Source: Ligula intestinalis (taxonomy: Eukaryota > Platyhelminthes > Cestoda > Diphyllobothriidea > Diphyllobothriidae). From it: a stretch of 64,000 nucleotides of DNA. The stretch lies in assembly GCA_036362985.1 (NCBI GenBank), contig JAYGXS010000004.1, forward strand, positions 30,982,534 through 31,046,533, read 5' to 3'. The notes under the pieces are model-generated. The model worked only from the letters and a program-made list of their open reading frames with translations. It had not been told where the DNA came from and searched no databases. This document shows, piece after piece, positions 1-13,047 of the stretch; the stretch's first letter is position 1, and each line of letters opens with the position of its first letter. Made by a program: the position numbers and the translations under genes.

Positions 1-200
1 TGATAGAATGTGAGCTCATGGCTGAATAGTTAAGACGTTCGCCCCTGACCGGAAAGACCTGAAGTCAAAACGCGAGTAGATATCAAGTTAAGCAGCAACA
101 CTGTAGTTGCGTATCACTAGCCCATGATGGCTAACGAGCCAGATCAGGCCTGCCTAATGTCGCATGTCTTTGCTGGTAATGTCCTTCTACATATATATCG
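1..200 (+). repeat. tRNA-derived SINE (family A) with degenerate hammerhead module
   Basis: A tRNA-like head has an A box starting TGGCTGAATAG at 19 and a weak B box near 61-72. The body then has CAGCAACACTGTAGTTG, a hammerhead-like hairpin near 120-150 with a perfect five-base stem TGGCT/AGCCA, and the tail motif CATGTCTTTGCTGGTAATGTCC. The same body and tail occur at 42710-42985. The catalytic bases here are degraded. Confidence 0.65.
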
Positions 201-204
201 TTCA

Positions 205-2689
205 TGATCAAGGAAGAGCGTCCTTTGAGAGGGACGCCTTTTCTTGAAATTAAATTTCTTGGGATGCCTGCCTTCCAGTTAATACAAGTAATTCATTGTC
301 CCACGATGAAAACGAAGAAGGCATGTGTCCAGTCCATTGACCAATTGGTATTTATACTGGCATTACAGAAACTTTCTCGTTTCCATAAACACTTTAGAGT
401 TTTTGCTGCTCCCGGGACACACATATATTTCCTAACTGTAAGCGAGGGGAGCTTTAATAAGCATTCACAGTTGGTATTTCTAATTAGTGAAAAGGAAAGT
501 CATTACAAACTGTCTAATCACTATTTTGTTTATCTTTGAAGAAATAATGAGGATTTCAGCAATTTATTGTCTAGTTGACTCCAGATCAAATTAAGGAACA
601 GTACCCACAACTGCCTTTGAGTGTTTTCATTTTTTTTAAACCACCAATTCGCTTTCCGCAGTAGACTTTAAGCGTCATAATTTTTCTGCAGATTAATTTT
701 CCTCCAGGGTTTATAGTCTGGTTCATGCGCTTTCGCAGTTATAGTGGCCAAAAAGCATAACATACCATGCAATAAATCAGAAGTTCTTCATAGGCGAAAA
801 AATCTGTATGTTACAGTGTGTGATCACATTTGAAATAAGGAATGAGCTATTAGCCTAGATTGCAGTCCGCAGCAGTTTTAAATTTAATGTCAGTGCAGAT
901 GAGATCCTTGCGTGTGAACTTGATAACTCGAAACTTTTATACGAACATAGTTCGTATTACGGACTTATAACTTACCAACTAGTGAATCCAGTACATTCGC
1001 CTAAGAAATGCATAAGTCTATTTTTTACTGCTCATTTTCGTGAAAGCAACTGTTAATTTGTGTATTTTTACTCCACTAAACGGTCCACGTTTTATATACG
1101 TTGAGCCAATGTAGGTCAAAGTCAGGGTAAGAAGGGCGCTTTTTTGTTTGCGTGCTGAGATCGAATGCCGAACCTGAAGGGGGGGGGGGTCACGCGTAGG
1201 GGTGGCTTCGGCCGCGCCAGCCGTCTGCACCCGATCCAGCCTCCGGTCTTCGTGACTTCGTCTTGACACCGGGCTTAGGTGGGTGAAGGAGAAGAGGGAG
1301 AGTGCGGTAGATGCAGAGCAAATCTTACATAACTTTAAAAAATAATTCACGTGCCTGTCACTGTTTCCTGCACTGCCATGTTGTGAAATACCAGAGGAAA
1401 TAGTCGGAATTCACGGACGAAGTGTCATGTGTGCGTGTGTGAGTTATCAGCTAAGGAGGAATTCAAAACCTTTGCGTTCCTTTGTTAGTCATGTCTTTTT
1501 CGCCGCAATATGTATTTGCCACTTAACTATTCGCCGCTCTTCACAAGTAATGCCTGCTGATTATTTACGAAAGCCCCTGCATCGACTCTGGCGTAGCCCA
1601 AACCCTTATTGTTTTAAAACAAGGGGAAATATGACAGTCTTATGTGCCTACGCACCAAGCGAATAGAGCTTCACATGACTACTACTCACTAAAATCGTGC
1701 GTGTCTTGTTAGAAATCTGTTGTTTACACTGAACAAGTTACATTCTAAGCGTACAAAATGACGTCGATAGGACTATTTCCTTAAACAGGTCCAAGTCAAC
1801 CTTTCTTCTAGCCTTTCTTTTAAGTAATACTTGAGATCCTAGGTCCCCGAATTCGGGCAGAATTAATTTCCTTTGGCAAGGTTCAATCAGCTAAGCAGGA
1901 AAAGCTAGGCTCTACAACTACACCATTGCATTTCCTAGCAAGTTTCTCAAAAAACTGTTTCACTTCATAGGAAATCTAGTGCGACTAAAATGGGCATTTT
2001 CGGGTGCCTCATACTGTATGTTGTAACCCCTAATAAAACCTATGATCTAATAACTATCAAAATTTGTAAAATGCACCAAAACCCACACGAACCTAACCAA
2101 GATTACCTTGTTAGCTTTTTCAGATCAAGTCTTCTTCATATGAAGTTACATTATTCGCCTAATATAGAAATTAAAAAGACGACAGTAACCAATATTTGGA
2201 ATACACTTCTTCCTAGGTAGACGTGTAGGTCACACAATGAATACAACTAGAGATACTCGATCTGAAACTGATTCCAATTGTGGGTTCACTATCCGCTTAT
2301 GCAAAGTAAAATTCATGAGGAGTGTGTTAACTATTTATGCGTGAACTGGTCTAGTGGGGAAGTGTGTCTTCTTGTTTCTCCCTTGTTATTGGAGGCTAGC
2401 GCCTTTTAAATCTACCTTTTGTACGGGTAGCGTAGGTCAGTCAAACACAGAGGGCCAGAGGGAGCTACTATCACGTCCGCCTTAGGAAACTGTGATCAAA
2501 GTCAACAAAGTTGGAATCCAGTCAAAGTATATTCAAGGTAAAGGTTGTTTTCATTTGAATTTTAGATTTATTAGTACCATAAAATTGGGGTTTCAATTAG
2601 CTCTTTACTCACAACGACAATGACAGGATGGGTGCACCCTGAAACACATCAGAGTAAAATTACTTATAACATATAATCCTGATCAAAAA
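205..2689. other. Region without recognised genes; one repeat at 1130-1370
   Basis: Around 1130-1370 the sequence with CAGCCTCCGGTCTTCGTGAC is GC-richer than its surroundings. It is related to 17600-17700 and 48370-48500. The rest is AT-rich and unassigned; the frame at 204-539 shows no recognisable domain. Confidence 0.4.
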
Positions 2690-2866
2690 CCGACAACACG
2701 GCGGACCCATGGCTCAAGGGTTAGAGCGTTCGCCGCTAGCCGGAGAGACGCGAGTTTGAAACTCAAGCGTGGCCGCAATTTCCGCTGCTACACTGGAGTT
2801 GACATGTTTTCACCTGATGAGGCCCAAATAGGCCGAAAAGCTTCGTGAAATGGTCTGTGTTGTCGG
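2690..2866 (+). repeat. tRNA-derived SINE with intact-looking hammerhead ribozyme
   Basis: The head has an A box TGGCTCAAGGG at 2710-2720 and a B-box-like GTTTGAAACTC at 2754-2764. It continues through a body shared with the 42.8 kb SINE into a hammerhead core. The ends are a perfect 10-base inverted repeat, CCGACAACAC at 2690-2699 and GTGTTGTCGG at 2857-2866. An AT-rich tail follows. Known parallel: Sm-alpha of Schistosoma is a tRNA-related SINE carrying a hammerhead. Confidence 0.75.
2808..2850 (+). ncRNA. Minimal type I hammerhead ribozyme
   Basis: Stem I is TTTCAC (2808-2813) with GTGAAA (2845-2850). The core is CTGATGA (2814-2820). Stem II is GGCC, loop CAAATA, GGCC. GAAA follows at 2835-2838. 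Stem III is the palindrome AAGCTT with no loop, so folding as a dimer is expected. The predicted cleavage is after C2844. The stem II loop resembles that of Sm-alpha hammerheads as I recall it. All conserved core bases are present; activity is inferred. Confidence 0.75.
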
Positions 2867-3559
2867 TAAAATAATAAATATTTTAGATTGAATGCGGCCA
2901 TATCACGAACAGCCTACTCCCTTTACAATGAAGATCTACCATCACTACTAAAGACAATTCCCCTCTCTCTCCTGCCTACGCTGTAAAATCCCATCAACTT
3001 CATAATACGCCTAAGGCATAAAAAATTAAATACAGCTAGATAATATTAGCTGTACGAGAGCACATGATGCCTTAGTGACGACCAAGTCAAGTGATCACAC
3101 CAGCAGTCAATCAGTGCTCGCATAGCTCGCCCTCCCTATGCACAGTTAAATCACATATGCGTTCTTGTTAACGGTTTATGTGTTCACGTGTGTGTACATA
3201 CCAAAGCCTCATCCGTTAACTCTTTCATCCAATAGTAGGATTTTTGCGCTTGAGAAATCTAGTAAGCCGTTGACCGCTGTGTTAGATTTGCTTGTCTGTC
3301 GATCAGCAGGGTCACAGAATTGTGATTGGGACGTGGCGGAGTGCAGAGGGTAAAAGCCGATATTTTGTCATTCGTTCTCATGAAATATAATTTTGGCTTT
3401 CAATAAGTGTGACATTTCTGATATTAAACGGAAATATTTGTAGTCATGGCCTGCGTTATTTCCACCTGCCACGAAAACTTATTAATTCTTCGGAATGAAG
3501 GACCTATGGTTTAGCGAGTGCTGCATGCAACATGCCTTAGTTTTCAAAAGTTTGGTTAT

Positions 3560-4960
3560 TACTCGCATACGGGCGAGAATGGATTAAAAGGACTTAGAAG
3601 TAATAAAGAGCAGCATAAGGCATATTAACTACTTGAAAGAACTATACGAAGTTCTAAGTTTTTGTTAAGAAAATAAAAATTTCCCCGATAATGCCGCAGT
3701 AGCGGAGACATTAAAATAGCTAAAAATTAAAACAATACATTTAAATATATTCGCTAGTTGAAGGTTGCATGTTACTAAGTTCTTTGCATAAAAAGACCTT
3801 TTCTTTTGTCATAATATTTTGTACATATCACCATTAGTGGGTAAACAGATATTGAATATCGTCCAATAAAATCTGTCATCATTTCGGTCGTTTTCAGTGT
3901 CTTCGTTGATAAATTCTGCTTCTACGTCAAAACCTTTGAAATGAGATATACGTAAGGAGCATTTACCGAAAAAATGAGTTTTTAGATATTAATTCTTATG
4001 AAGACGGCCATGTGGGTCATATTTAGAAATGCCTAACAACGGCTTAACTCATTGTCGAGCATACAAAACGTCTGCAAGATAACTGGTATATTGTTATTCC
4101 TAAGATGAATAAAAAACTTTCCTTAATAGGTTACCTCTTTAAAAAGTGTTTTTATTGAATATTTAGCTGACAAGTTTCTGTGCACATTAACTTTTTTTCA
4201 AGGTTATGTCACAGGGAAATTAGAGACGTTTGACAATTTAGTTAAGTTATTTGAAGGTAAACGACTAAATGTGACTGAAGATGGAGAAACCTACTTTCTT
4301 CTTTATAACGGATAATTTCTCGCATATGTAGATAAATTCCACGGTCTGTTATAAGTTTGCGAATGCAAAAACAGGCGATGTATGTGGTCATTTTTGAAAA
4401 AAAACTTATTATTCTTCTCTGTGTTTTGTTTGTAAATGAAGCATAAACGGTAGGTATAGTTTACAAAAAATTATATTTTTACATGGCTTACATTCACTAT
4501 GGCCTCCTTCCATGACCTTTGCGGTAATATATGCGGACGCTTTGCTTAAATGCCTAGATGAGCTGCTTGATTTAAACAACATGTGAGGAAACGTTTTGTC
4601 GCTGCATTTTGTTTGACAAAACTTCACAGGTTAGCAACTTAAAACTCTTAAAATAAAAATTTTCATTCTTTCCGCAAATAAACGCGATTCCTTACACTTG
4701 GCTTTACTTCCATTTGAGCAACTCCGGACAAAATGTTTCAGTTCTGGAATGGATAATTTTTCTGCTATTTACTTATTCTGGAATGCTTCCGTAGTACAAT
4801 GCAAATTAATAAAACTTTTGTTTTTGTTCCACCTAATAGTATAGGAAATTTCCTTAGTATAAACCTACGCACGAGTAAGCCCAAATAAGTACCTATTTTG
4901 CTCCATAATTTTACCTAAAAGGGCAGTTGTAGAAAAACTAAAGCCTTAATAATTATTAAA
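3560..4960 (+). repeat. ~1.4 kb dispersed repeat, copy 1
   Basis: It aligns by eye along its length with 15370-16790. Shared landmarks, in the same order, include CAAAACCTTT, GAGCATTTACCGAAA, TATTCCTAAGAT, AGGTTACCTCTT and CTTGGCTTTACTT. No open frame is conserved, so it is probably a non-autonomous or decayed element. Confidence 0.65.
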
Positions 4961-5379
4961 TTCACTCAGCTGATCAAAATCACCTGTCGAAATGTGTGCT
5001 TAACTACCAAGTTAAATTTCGTCACGAATTTTGCATGCAGGACTTGTCATACTGTACTAAAATGCAGTTTTGTCGAAGGTTGGAGCATCAGTGGCAGCTG
5101 AGTAATCCGAGCTTCGCTATATTTGGACTACGAGTTAATGCTACAACATCGATGACGCCAAATTCTTCCCCAGCGTGATCTTTTCGGAATGGCTTTTTGG
5201 TTATGCTCCAGGCAGAGTAAGGAGTGGGATGTTAAGCCTTATAAAATAGACTTAAATCGTTTTTGTTACAATCACTATTTCGAATACTGCGGACTGTCGA
5301 GATAAGATGGTTCCATCATCTGACTAACGGCCAAGCTCTAAGTTCTACCCACCTTCTGTCTTCTGATCCTTCTTCGCCT

Positions 5380-5475
5380 CTTCCTTGTTGCTGTTGTTCT
5401 TGTTCTTGTTCTTCTTCTTTTTCCTCTTCTTCTTTTTCTTCGTCGTCGTCTTTTTTTTGCTGCATTAGATATTTA
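5380..5475 (+). repeat. Polypyrimidine (TTC-rich) tract
   Basis: A run of TTC, TTG and GTC triplets and T tracts. It creates a spurious serine-rich reading frame at 5263-5478. Confidence 0.8.
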
Positions 5476-5479
5476 TAAC

Positions 5480-8400
5480 ACTCTCAGCTTACGAAACAAT
5501 AATCCGTATCATTTTTTTGAGCCCAGGCTCCTGCTAAAGCCTGAATCCATAATTTAAAGTAACCGATTAAGAAGCATTCTGTCTATGAAAAATAATGTGT
5601 ATGCTTTTTAAAGCAGGTCAAATAGGGTTTAGAATCTTTTCCACTGGACGTTGATCTTTTTTTATTCTTTGCAAGCTACATTTATGAGTGACAGCACGTG
5701 ATGTTCTATGAATAAGTATTTTGCAGTCACACTACTTAAAACTGGTTAAACCCAAAAAATACTATTTCTCTAAGCATATGTTTTGGCGAAGTCGTAAATT
5801 TATACCAAATGAATACAAGAAAGAACATAATCCTGCATGGTTTGTATAAGGTACATTTGCAATTGTAAGGATAATGAAATGCAGTGCGAAGATCTACCCT
5901 CATTCAGCAGTTATTCGTTCGTGAAGTGTAGTCTTACTACTCTGAAGCAGTTATCGTCACTGAAAAGGCTTGTTGTAAAGCCGGTATACTTATTTAAGTG
6001 AAATATTTGGGAATTGTGTAACGTGGCAATTCATGTTGTGCGTCTACTTAAGCAACGTTGTTTCATAAAAAAACAAATATTTACATTTCGGCCAGTATTC
6101 CAGGTGATAAAGAAAGGAGGTGGGTGATATGAGGCTGAAGTATGCGAGTTCAAGGTTCGGGTGAGACAACACTTGAATCTGGGCATGACTGACTTACAAC
6201 GGTTATTAAGCAAGAAATTGTCATTCAAATCTACCATTCTTTGCCGGTAATACTCTCTGCCTACGGCTAGATCTTAGAGCTGTCAGGGCCTCTGTCGAGG
6301 CCCAAGGTAGAGCGGGACAGATGAGCTACGTTAGCAGTCAGGAAGTCGTTCATCTAAGAGATGAAATTCTGTCTAAATATAGATTTAGTTCAGCGCATAA
6401 CACCTTTGTATCCCATTCAGGATGGCCTCGCCGAGTCGCTTGCAAGTTGAAACATCATACGCCAGGGTTGAAATATGCCAAGTTGTGAGGTACATTATAA
6501 CATCTTTTGGTATTGTAATTTTGGATAAGTCTTTTAGAGCATTCATGTAAAATGTAAGTAGGTCTTTACTTTAATCATCAGCCACCTGCATGAGATAATG
6601 AGCACAAATACCTGTTATCTCACGGGCAGCTAATATTTGGAATAGGAAGCATACATAGACTCACTTCAGACGGCTACCTTAAGGTAGAAATTGCTTTTTT
6701 GGAATAACTATCACACTATGGACAATTAAAAAAATGTATTTCTTTCTTCCTGACCTAGCTGCCTTACGCCTATTTTCACTAAAACTCCAGAGCGCATAAG
6801 TCAGTGTGGTGATGAGTTTGGCAACTGGTACCTTAACGTAGGATAATGCGTTAAAATTCAGGGGATATAGTGTTCACAAAATTTACACAGACTTACAGAG
6901 CGGCGACTCAATTCTACTTTAACGTGCTTAAATTTTAGGTTGGTAATCCCAGTGGCTAGCGTTTCAGATGCACGAACATAACTAGAGTTGTGATGAAGGT
7001 GAAGTTACTAAAATTCATTCTGTAGATTAGACTATGCTAAACAGAAAATAACTGTTAGTGGTTATTAAAGTTTACAAGCATAAGGGTGGCCAAAGTTCAT
7101 TTCAGTCCTTTTTTCCAGCCCTATGCCACAGTTAAAAAAATCCTACAAATTGCACAACTTGCAGTCAAAATCAACTCGAGGTAGAAATGGTCAAAATACA
7201 AAACCATTCGGGTTTTATTTGCAGGCTGAAATGATAAACGTTTCCGGTCAAAGTCGAAAATGCGAAAAAAATTGTGCTGTTTATTTGTCGCAATTAACTC
7301 GAGCGACCTGTTCAAATTACCGCCTCTTAGTTTTTTAACTAAAGTGGAGAGTTATGTGGTTTACAGTTCAAGCATTATCTCAAATCATATGAGAAAAAAA
7401 CCGGGGTGTAGAAGATGCTGCAGTTCTACATGTTTAGGCAGATGTATTTTCCAAAGCATCAGCAGGAACTATCCGTAAAAAGGTAATGGTCCAAGGACTA
7501 AATGCTTTCTTTTCGTCTTAAGCCCATTTAGAGGAATTTAAAGAATTCCAGAGTGTTTTGTAAGTCCAAAAAACGAAATTCACTAAATCATTTGGTAGCC
7601 TTGCGATGTTTTCTGGATGCGTTTGGCTTAAATTCGTCGGTTAAGAGAGATTTTAAGTTTTCCCTTCCGGTCATTTCTGCAATAACGTATAATTAAATCT
7701 ATCTTTTTCCACTTAAATATACCGTTCAAAGTCCATGCAACGGATGTCTTTCGTAGATGGTAGTTCTGGTAAACTTTGGAGATCAAAATTTGAGCGGGGG
7801 ACTTAACAGAACTTCAAGCTTGTTTATTTTGTTCACTGATTTGACTTTAGGCGCAAAATGCTGGATACTAGAAAGCAGTTCTGCTCAGATTAGTATACTG
7901 GAGGCATATAGTGGCGAAATTGGATCAAATCCAATGTTTGGTGATATTCAATGAATTAACTACGCTTTTATTGGTACAGAAGGAAAACCTTGTGTTTGTA
8001 TGTGTTGTACTATAAACGGTTATTGATAAAAAGCAAAATTGTTTAATGTTTTCAAAAAATAGACCATTTTTTGTTTTCCTTAAATTGAAGTAAATTTATT
8101 AATGACATCTCGCATTATTGTCAGGAAAAGGAGATTGGATATAGTTGCAAAATTATATTTTTTAAAGCTGCTGGGTACTATGGCATTAAATTAATTAATT
8201 ATTTTATAAAGCTGCAATTTGCTTAATCTCGTTGAAAATAAAGACTGCAAAGGAACACATATGCAAACACGCGAGAAATGCTGCCAAATTCATGTCTAGC
8301 CATATGCAACAGATGTCTTATGATGTTTTATCTATAGAGCAGAATGAATGAATAGTTAAACTTGAAACGAAACAGCAGGATATTATTAGTTTCCTCAAAA

Positions 8401-9780
8401 TTGCCGTATATATTCTGCCACTCTGCTCTGCATCCGTCATCTTAGAACTGAACCTTAGAGTAAACAAATATATTGAAAACTGCTCCGTTATATATAAATT
8501 TAAGTTGTTTCATATTCAGCAGATGATTTGTCCGTAATGTTCAGGTAAGTCAACAAACTGGCAAAATTTCCCATTTTGATCTTGACTTTATCTTCAAAAA
8601 TCGTAGAAGGTAACTTAAAGTGGAATTTTTTAAAATTATTCTCTGATGCATTTTTCGCGACTTTTTTGTGGACGTTCATTTTTCTCGGCACCGATTTGAC
8701 ATGTTTGGGTGATTATAAAACCATTAACCAAACACAAAACTGCATAGAAAATGTCTTAAAACTCGTTATTTAAGCGAATGCTTTTTAGAATTATCTCTTT
8801 TCAGGGTTTGCTTAAGTATATAGAATATAATCGTTATTTATGACCAATCGAGTGAAGCGATTAAAAATCGTAAAGCGTTAATCACCATTTAAAGTAAGAT
8901 CCAAACCTCGTAATCAAAATCTAAAAATAATTCCAACGAAGTTTGGTGGAAGGAAATTTCTCTTGGTGTACACACAATTGTAAGTTAACTATCGCCCCTG
9001 GAAATTTCATTAAAATTTATTGATAACTGACCAGAATGTTCGCACGCAAAATTATGAAACGCCTTATTCTGTGACCACTCAATCAGCAAACTCAAGCGAA
9101 AATCTGGTACCCTTAGTACAACGTAACTCAAGCAACGTTTAAACGGAAGAACCAACTTTCAGTTCTCGGGAAACCATAATGGACTACAAAGTTTTCCTGT
9201 GGGTTGTTCAGTGTTAGCCATGCATTACATTGGATGTAATATCAAAGCATATGTATCCGAAAAGTGTACAAAATGATTTTTTTCCAGCGTAATTCTACTA
9301 GTGTTGCTGTATTCGCTCGGTTTTTCGCGTAATCAGGCTTCCTCTTGGTTAACATAGTTCGTCGGATTTTCCCTTTTTCGAAATTTTCTCTTTTGCTAAA
9401 CAAATTCGCATTTCTACCTAAGGAAATAGTATATGATAAATCGCAATATGACCTATTTTAAAGAATGACAATTACTTCGCTGTTGTAACAATTTTGGGGC
9501 AGCAGCGTGGCCTGCATTTGCTTAACAGAGAATCCCTTGTAAAAATCATTTGATTTCATGAGTTATTCTACCTATGGTACTTAGAAAACATTAAGCAAAT
9601 ACTATTGAGGACTTAGAGAAAATACTTTTGCGTTCAAGTACGTGCATATTGTTACTACTTACTTTAAAGTAGCACATGCAAAATACATGTACTTTATTTA
9701 AATGCAGCTATTAAACCCGCATCCGCGTAAATTCAGACCCTTTTAGAAGATTTGATTGCGCAGGATTCAAGGTAATGAGG
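5480..9780. other. AT-rich region without recognised genes
   Basis: Only short frames without family features were seen. I recognise no repeat or coding exon here. Confidence 0.4.
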
Positions 9781-9787
9781 TCAAAAT

Positions 9788-9868
9788 AAGACTTATCTTA
9801 TCTGAGTCTTAGTCTCAGTCTCAGTCTCAGTCTTAGTCTTATCTTAGTCTTATCTTATCTTAGTCAAA
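9788..9868 (+). repeat. Hexanucleotide microsatellite
   Basis: Tandem TCTTAG, TCTCAG and TCTTAT units. Confidence 0.9.
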
Positions 9869-10079
9869 TCCTGCAGTGCTTGGTGTGAACCCTGCTAAAC
9901 AGCTGTTCTCTACTTACAGAGGATATTTAAAGTAACGGACGCTTTGAGGCACATACATTTTGGTCAACGTGACCTTATGCACAAGTCAGCTGTTAGTGCT
10001 GTCACCCTGGCAGGAGCTCTGGTTGCACAGACAGAATCGTTAGGACGCCGTGTTATATGTTTCGGCACGTCATAGTTTA

Positions 10080-10650
10080 AAACAACAAATAATTTGACTA
10101 ACCTGTCGTTTAATGGAAACTTCCTGCGATAATTGTTCTACGGTACGCACGATTATAGTCAGTACGGTGCAAATAAAATGTAGCGAACAAAGAGGTTTCC
10201 GATTTTGCGGAGTAGTTAACTCAGTCGTTGCGTAACAAACTATTTTACTAAATATGGATGATACATTTTACCATACATTGGCTTGAGATGAAGTCGACGT
10301 GAACAGATATTTTAGCTTGCATTATCAAAGGACAACTAGATCAATTCATTAATTATCAAAAAAGGTGGAAAGTTATTCCTAAGTAAGCAGTAATCAGTTT
10401 ATGCAATCCAATTTTAAGTTTTTATGCATACGTTAGCACACAAAGGTCGTTGTGTATGGTAAAATGGGAGCGGTTCAAGTGACAGAGATAGGCCTTGGCT
10501 AGGCAATAGGCAAAGAGGAGTCAAATGCAATTCCAGGAAACCTTTTAACGAAAAAATCATAAGAAATACAACTAAATGTGCACATCCATGCTTCCTTCTA
10601 TCGGCTAAGTTCCTGCTTGCTCTAGAATAATGTGTCGAACATGACACATG
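10080..10650 (+). repeat. Diverged direct duplication, copy 1
   Basis: Segments such as CTAACCTGTCGTTTAATGGA and GAGGAGTCAAATGCAATTCC recur in order at 11505-11530 and 11950-11980. Short frames in both copies (10414-10647 minus, 11866-12099 plus) are not conserved. Confidence 0.45.
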
Positions 10651-10870
10651 ATTATCTTTGTACAGTGTAGTGCTATTAAACGATCAGTCAGTTACGGCAA
10701 TAATTTACCTCCACGATGAAATTTTATTAATGACTTGTTTTTGAAACAGACACTGTGACTGCGGTTTGTCCTTTTGCCTTAGCGCGCATTTTCTCCGTAT
10801 TTTAAGACTTTAGGCATTACGATACTTGTTGATTGGTGTAGATCCTTACATCGCGAAGTGTTTTTTGATA

Positions 10871-11038
10871 AAAAAACGATTGAGAAGTAGAAGCCAACTC
10901 GATCGCTGGGACACTATGTTTATTTGCCTGGCGTTTCGAAATCCATCGCGGATTCATCTTCAGAGACATACTCATAGAACAGTAGCAGAAACAGTGGCAG
11001 AAACTCGCATGTTTGCTTGTATTAGTAAAAAACCAATT
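10871..11038 (-). mobile_element. Short PLE family 1 terminal insertion with target duplication
   Basis: It contains a minus-strand PLE terminal repeat with hammerhead and, at its right end, a plus-strand fragment of the same terminus (ACTCGCATGTTTGCTTGTATT). It is flanked by AAAAAACGATT and AAAAAACCAATT. The related sequence at 13620-13740 is uninterrupted at this point, marking this as an insertion. Confidence 0.6.
10919..10977 (-). ncRNA. PLE family 1 hammerhead-like sequence (degraded)
   Basis: Minus strand: CTGAAGA, stem II ATCCG/TGGAT and GAAACGCC. The U before the cleavage site is changed to C, so cleavage is unlikely. Confidence 0.5.
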
Positions 11039-11489
11039 TTAATCTGAATATGCTAGTCAACACTTCCGATTTCTCGTTTGGAAATCTGCACCTCAACCCT
11101 TGGTGCTCTATTTTATACTGAACGTATGATGAGGTGGCAGTAAGAAAACTCTTCTAATCGCAGACTTCAAGAATGGAATACAACTGATCTAATTATGAGT
11201 TTCTAGGCAATTGTCGTCTACGTCTATGGACTGATTGTCGGCCAACTGCACTAGGTGCTTCACCCAACCGGTAGAAACGAACGGGTTGGATTGTACTATG
11301 TCAATACTGCTCTTCTGTTCAGTATTTAAAGCCCTTAGGAAGCGTTGTATATGCTGATCGCTGCAGATCTATCGATTGCCTCAGGTTCATCTGATGAATC
11401 AAAGCGATTGCAAGCTGCCCAACCCACAGTTTCAGTTTCTCCCTTGAAAATTACACTTAGCCTTTGATGCTCTGTAATTTACTGCACAG

Positions 11490-12110
11490 TAATGACAACG
11501 ATAAAACTAACCTGCTGCTTAATGAAAACTCCAAATGAAAATGGTTCCAGCGTACACGAAATTCCATTTTATACATTACAAGGATCAAACAATGAGAAAA
11601 GACAGTTTTCGTATATTCTGAGGAACGGTGAACCCAGACCTTGCAACCTAGTGTAAAGCGTTCTTCTTAATTTTTCTTATATAATTTAATAATATTTGGG
11701 TAATATACTGTTCCTGCGAACGGTTGCTCTCTTCTGCCTTATTCAAACAGAGCTATCGGTTTTCAGTGATTATCACAGGGCCATGGATAGGTTTTTTCTA
11801 GCTTATAGACACAAACTTATAAAATTCAATTTTTAGTTGTTTTCATTCGCAAATATTAACACAAAATGATGTTTGGGAATTGCGAAGGGGAGTTGAAGCT
11901 TGCTGCTAATCAGTACAAGAGGAACCGTCCACATGACAGAGGTGGACATAGAAGAGTCCCATGTCATTCGAGGAAGCAGTTTGAAATAGTAAATCGAAAT
12001 ATAAAAAAGCTTCAGAAGAGGCTACCCCAGTTTGTAATGATGCGACTCAAAAAGAATAAAAATGCACGAGTAATAATTTTTATCAGTGCCATCCTATGAG
12101 CAATCCAGAA
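11490..12110 (+). repeat. Diverged direct duplication, copy 2
   Basis: Partner of 10080-10650. It includes CTAACCTGCTGCTTAATGAA and GAAGAGTCCCATGTCATTCG. Confidence 0.45.
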
Positions 12111-12214
12111 CAATCTTTGAATATGGTTTCATAAAGTTACTCGGTCATGCGCTGCATATTGTATGCTGGCAATAATGATACTCTCTCACTTACAGACTTG
12201 TAGGTTGGAATACA

Positions 12215-12425
12215 AGTGATTGAGAAGTAGAAGACGACTCGATGGCTGGGACAATATGTTTATTCGCCTGACGTTTCGAGATCTGTCGCGGATTCGTTAT
12301 CAGGGACACACTCATAGAACGGTAGCAGAAAAAAATGTGTGTGTGCACAGGGTTATGCTGTTAAATGTAAGCGTACAGGAAATCGATAAATGCCTTGAGT
12401 GTGCGCACACAGGCCGGAAGCAACC
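12215..12425 (-). mobile_element. PLE family 1 3' terminus, minus strand
   Basis: It contains the terminal repeat with a hammerhead-like core, CTGATAA in place of CTGATGA, near 12259-12310. It abuts the plus-strand PLE fragment that begins at about 12430, forming a divergent pair. Confidence 0.65.
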
Positions 12426-12429
12426 TTTG

Positions 12430-12895
12430 CACGTTAGATCATGAAACCGAAGACTCACTGCCACGGCAAGAAACATCTAGAGTCATCTACAGGATCTGGT
12501 GCAGTTGCGGCCAAAGCAACGATGTCGGAGAAACTGGCAGGCTTCTGAAGACGTGAATTGCCGAACAGGCGGCAACAGTGCGGCGAAATGATGCCAATTC
12601 TCAAGTTGCGGCACATTCGACGAGACTCGGCCACACATTCAACTTTGATGAGGCCATGATTCTCGCAAGAGGTGACAATCGAGTGAGCCGAGGATAACTT
12701 GAGTCATGGCTCACAGGCCTTAATCGATTAACAAATGCGACGATTTGCCCGATCCATCTTCGGTGCTGGCCAAAGCAAGTTGCCGCTCGGAGACACACAG
12801 GACACCACATCATCATATGCCAACACCACAAGGCCCGATGGTCATTGCTGACGCAATGAATCAGCGCACACTCAAGGCACATTCAAAACTAAACT
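12430..12895 (+). pseudogene. PLE family 1 C-terminal GIY-YIG domain
   Basis: The + frame from 12480 reads VIYRIWCSCGQSNDVGETGR, then, after stops, QVAAHSTRLGHTFNFDEAMI. This is the GIY-YIG endonuclease region of Penelope-like elements, with a conserved Cys pair, G-E-T-G-R and a His. At least two internal stops (after LLKT and before LESW) make it a pseudogene. The element continues into its 3' terminal repeat at 13040-13215. Confidence 0.85.
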
Positions 12896-13047
12896 TATGA
12901 AAGATGCCTAAGGAGTTTTTTTACTGTCTGCCACCCTATCGCAGTTCCATTACTGGCAACGCCACATGTTCTGCATCATAGCTATGTTCAAAGAAGAAGC
13001 TCAAAGTATTTACCTATATTTCCTTAATAAAACTGAACTGAACTGAA
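12893..13047 (+). mobile_element. Probable non-LTR retrotransposon 3' tail inserted in the PLE
   Basis: It replaces PLE 3' UTR sequence that is continuous in the 50590-50650 copy. It ends AATAAAACTGAACTGAACTGAA, a short-repeat tail like the one ending the CR1-like element near 51850. Confidence 0.5.

Noticed and set aside
5263..5478. Serine/cysteine-rich open frame
   Set aside because: It is produced by a TTC-rich low-complexity tract.
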